Shown: positions 63,421 through 64,000 of the stretch, piece by piece
How the letters are laid out: each line of letters begins with the position of its first letter
Position numbering within the stretch: the first letter of the stretch is position 1
Origin: CAVVYV01 sp963818205
Lineage (GTDB): Bacteria; Actinomycetota; Thermoleophilia; Solirubrobacterales; 70-9
Assembly: GCA_963818205.1 (NCBI GenBank)
Contig: CAWFRG010000014.1
Coordinates: 1-64,000, forward strand
DNA length: 64,000 bases
Direction of reading: 5' to 3'
Notes under the pieces: generated by a model
What the model was told of the DNA's origin: nothing
What the model saw: the letters and a program-made list of their open reading frames with translations, nothing else
Database searches by the model: none
Program-made: the position numbers and the translations under genes

Positions 63421-64000
63421 TCACCCGACCGCCGGGACGAGGATGTCGGCGATCCCGAAGCGGCCCGGCTCGTGCGTGGGCAGGGTCGGAGTCCAGCTCC
63501 GGTCGACCGAGCGCAGCGACTCGGGGTCGGCGTCGATGATCCCGACCAGGACCTCGCCGACGATCCGGCCGCCCACCGGCCCGAGCCGGTCGCCGTCGTT
63601 GAGCGCCTCGGCCTCCTTGAGCACGTAGATCCAGAGCGGGGTCTCCCCCGTCCAGCCCTGCTCGGCGAGGCCGATCTGCCCTGCGGGGAGCGGCTCGACT
63701 CCAAGCTCTGCGGCGACTGCCTCGCCCGAGGGGAGCCCCGTCGCCTGGCCGCGCTCGAGGTCGCGTGTCGCAAGAGAGGCGTATGCGTCGCCCGGGTCGG
63801 AGCCGGTGATCTGCTGCGGTAGGGCGATCAGCGATTCGGCCAGGCGCCCGTCGATCCGCTTTGCGCGCTGGGCCGGGGGCCGCCCGGGGACGTCGAAGAG
63901 CAGCGACCAGTCGACCCGGCGCTCCTCGGGCACCTCGCTGAAGCCGATCAGGTCCGGGAAGACCGGCACCGGTCCCAGCCTGTCATTCACCTGATAATTC
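63421..64000 (-). CDS. Animal-type haem peroxidase, C-terminal part (runs off the window)
   Basis: The last about 190 residues of a large peroxidase. NDRLGPVPVFPDLIGF, DWSLLFDVPGRPPAQRAKRI, LATRDLERGQATGLPSGEAV, TPLWIYVLKEAEALNDGDRL and GPVGGRIVGEVLVGIIDADP are characteristic of bacterial members of the myeloperoxidase superfamily. The reading frame continues past position 64000, where the haem-binding domain should lie. It is convergent with the GAP-family gene. Confidence 0.8.
   Translation of the reverse strand, partial: NYQVNDRLGPVPVFPDLIGFSEVPEERRVDWSLLFDVPGRPPAQRAKRIDGRLAESLIALPQQITGSDPGDAYASLATRDLERGQATGLPSGEAVAAELGVEPLPAGQIGLAEQGWTGETPLWIYVLKEAEALNDGDRLGPVGGRIVGEVLVGIIDADPESLRSVDRSWTPTLPTHEPGRFGIADILVPAVG

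Overview
The window reads as a chromosomal segment of a very high-GC actinobacterium. Short translationally coupled operons (ATGA/GTGA overlaps), F420-type oxidoreductases, many small lipoproteins with actinobacterial lipoboxes, a K+-independent H+-pyrophosphatase and several ECF sigma factors point to Thermoleophilia/Solirubrobacterales; that placement is inference from gene content, not a computed phylogeny. No rRNA, CRISPR array, insertion sequence or integrase was seen.

Layout. 0-5.9 kb: a tRNA-Met 3' fragment, soluble pyrophosphatase, a tRNA-His-like sequence, a small conserved-looking protein, an ECF sigma factor fused to a class I glutamine amidotransferase, a DMT exporter with its LysR regulator, and GNAT-type proteins. 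5.9-18.2 kb: a branched-chain amino acid region with LivHMGF, LivJ, a branched-chain 2-oxoacid dehydrogenase (E1a/E1b/E2) plus leucine dehydrogenase operon, and a MocR regulator. 18.3-22.6 kb: a second tRNA-Met 3' fragment, a hydrolase remnant, a broken RTX-like gene, a sigma/anti-sigma-like pair, and two F420-type enzymes. 22.7-30.8 kb: Ser/Thr kinase, lipoproteins, kelch protein, coiled-coil protein and a heterodimeric ABC exporter. 30.9-38.3 kb: an HTH-HNH nuclease beside a LexA-type palindrome and a tRNA-Gln-like sequence, then an FAD reductase, two RCK/TrkA proteins and two APC-permease/universal-stress fusions. 38.3-48.2 kb: FMN hydroxyacid oxidase, H+-pyrophosphatase, YbdK ligase, Rex, glutaredoxin and the t6A genes tsaD/rimI/tsaB/tsaE. 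48.2-64 kb: SigJ-like sigma with an SDR, family-4 uracil-DNA glycosylase, panC/panB, YjbQ, a ROK kinase, UvrA, VOC protein, several membrane or unknown proteins and a truncated haem peroxidase at the right edge.

How genes fit together. Liv uptake, leucine dehydrogenase and the oxoacid dehydrogenase form a plausible route from imported Leu/Ile/Val to branched acyl-CoA. RCK proteins next to two APC-USP carriers suggest regulated ion or amino-acid uptake. UvrA and the HNH gene both sit beside LexA-like sites.

Quality warning. Many conserved genes carry frameshifts that are resolved by removing one inserted base (densest at 12.4-15.9 kb, also in livM, the second APC-USP gene, hppA, the ROK gene, the MBL gene and the HNH gene). 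Conserved protein sequence continues in the new frame each time, so sequencing or assembly insertions are more likely than real gene decay. Coordinates of those genes are outer bounds.
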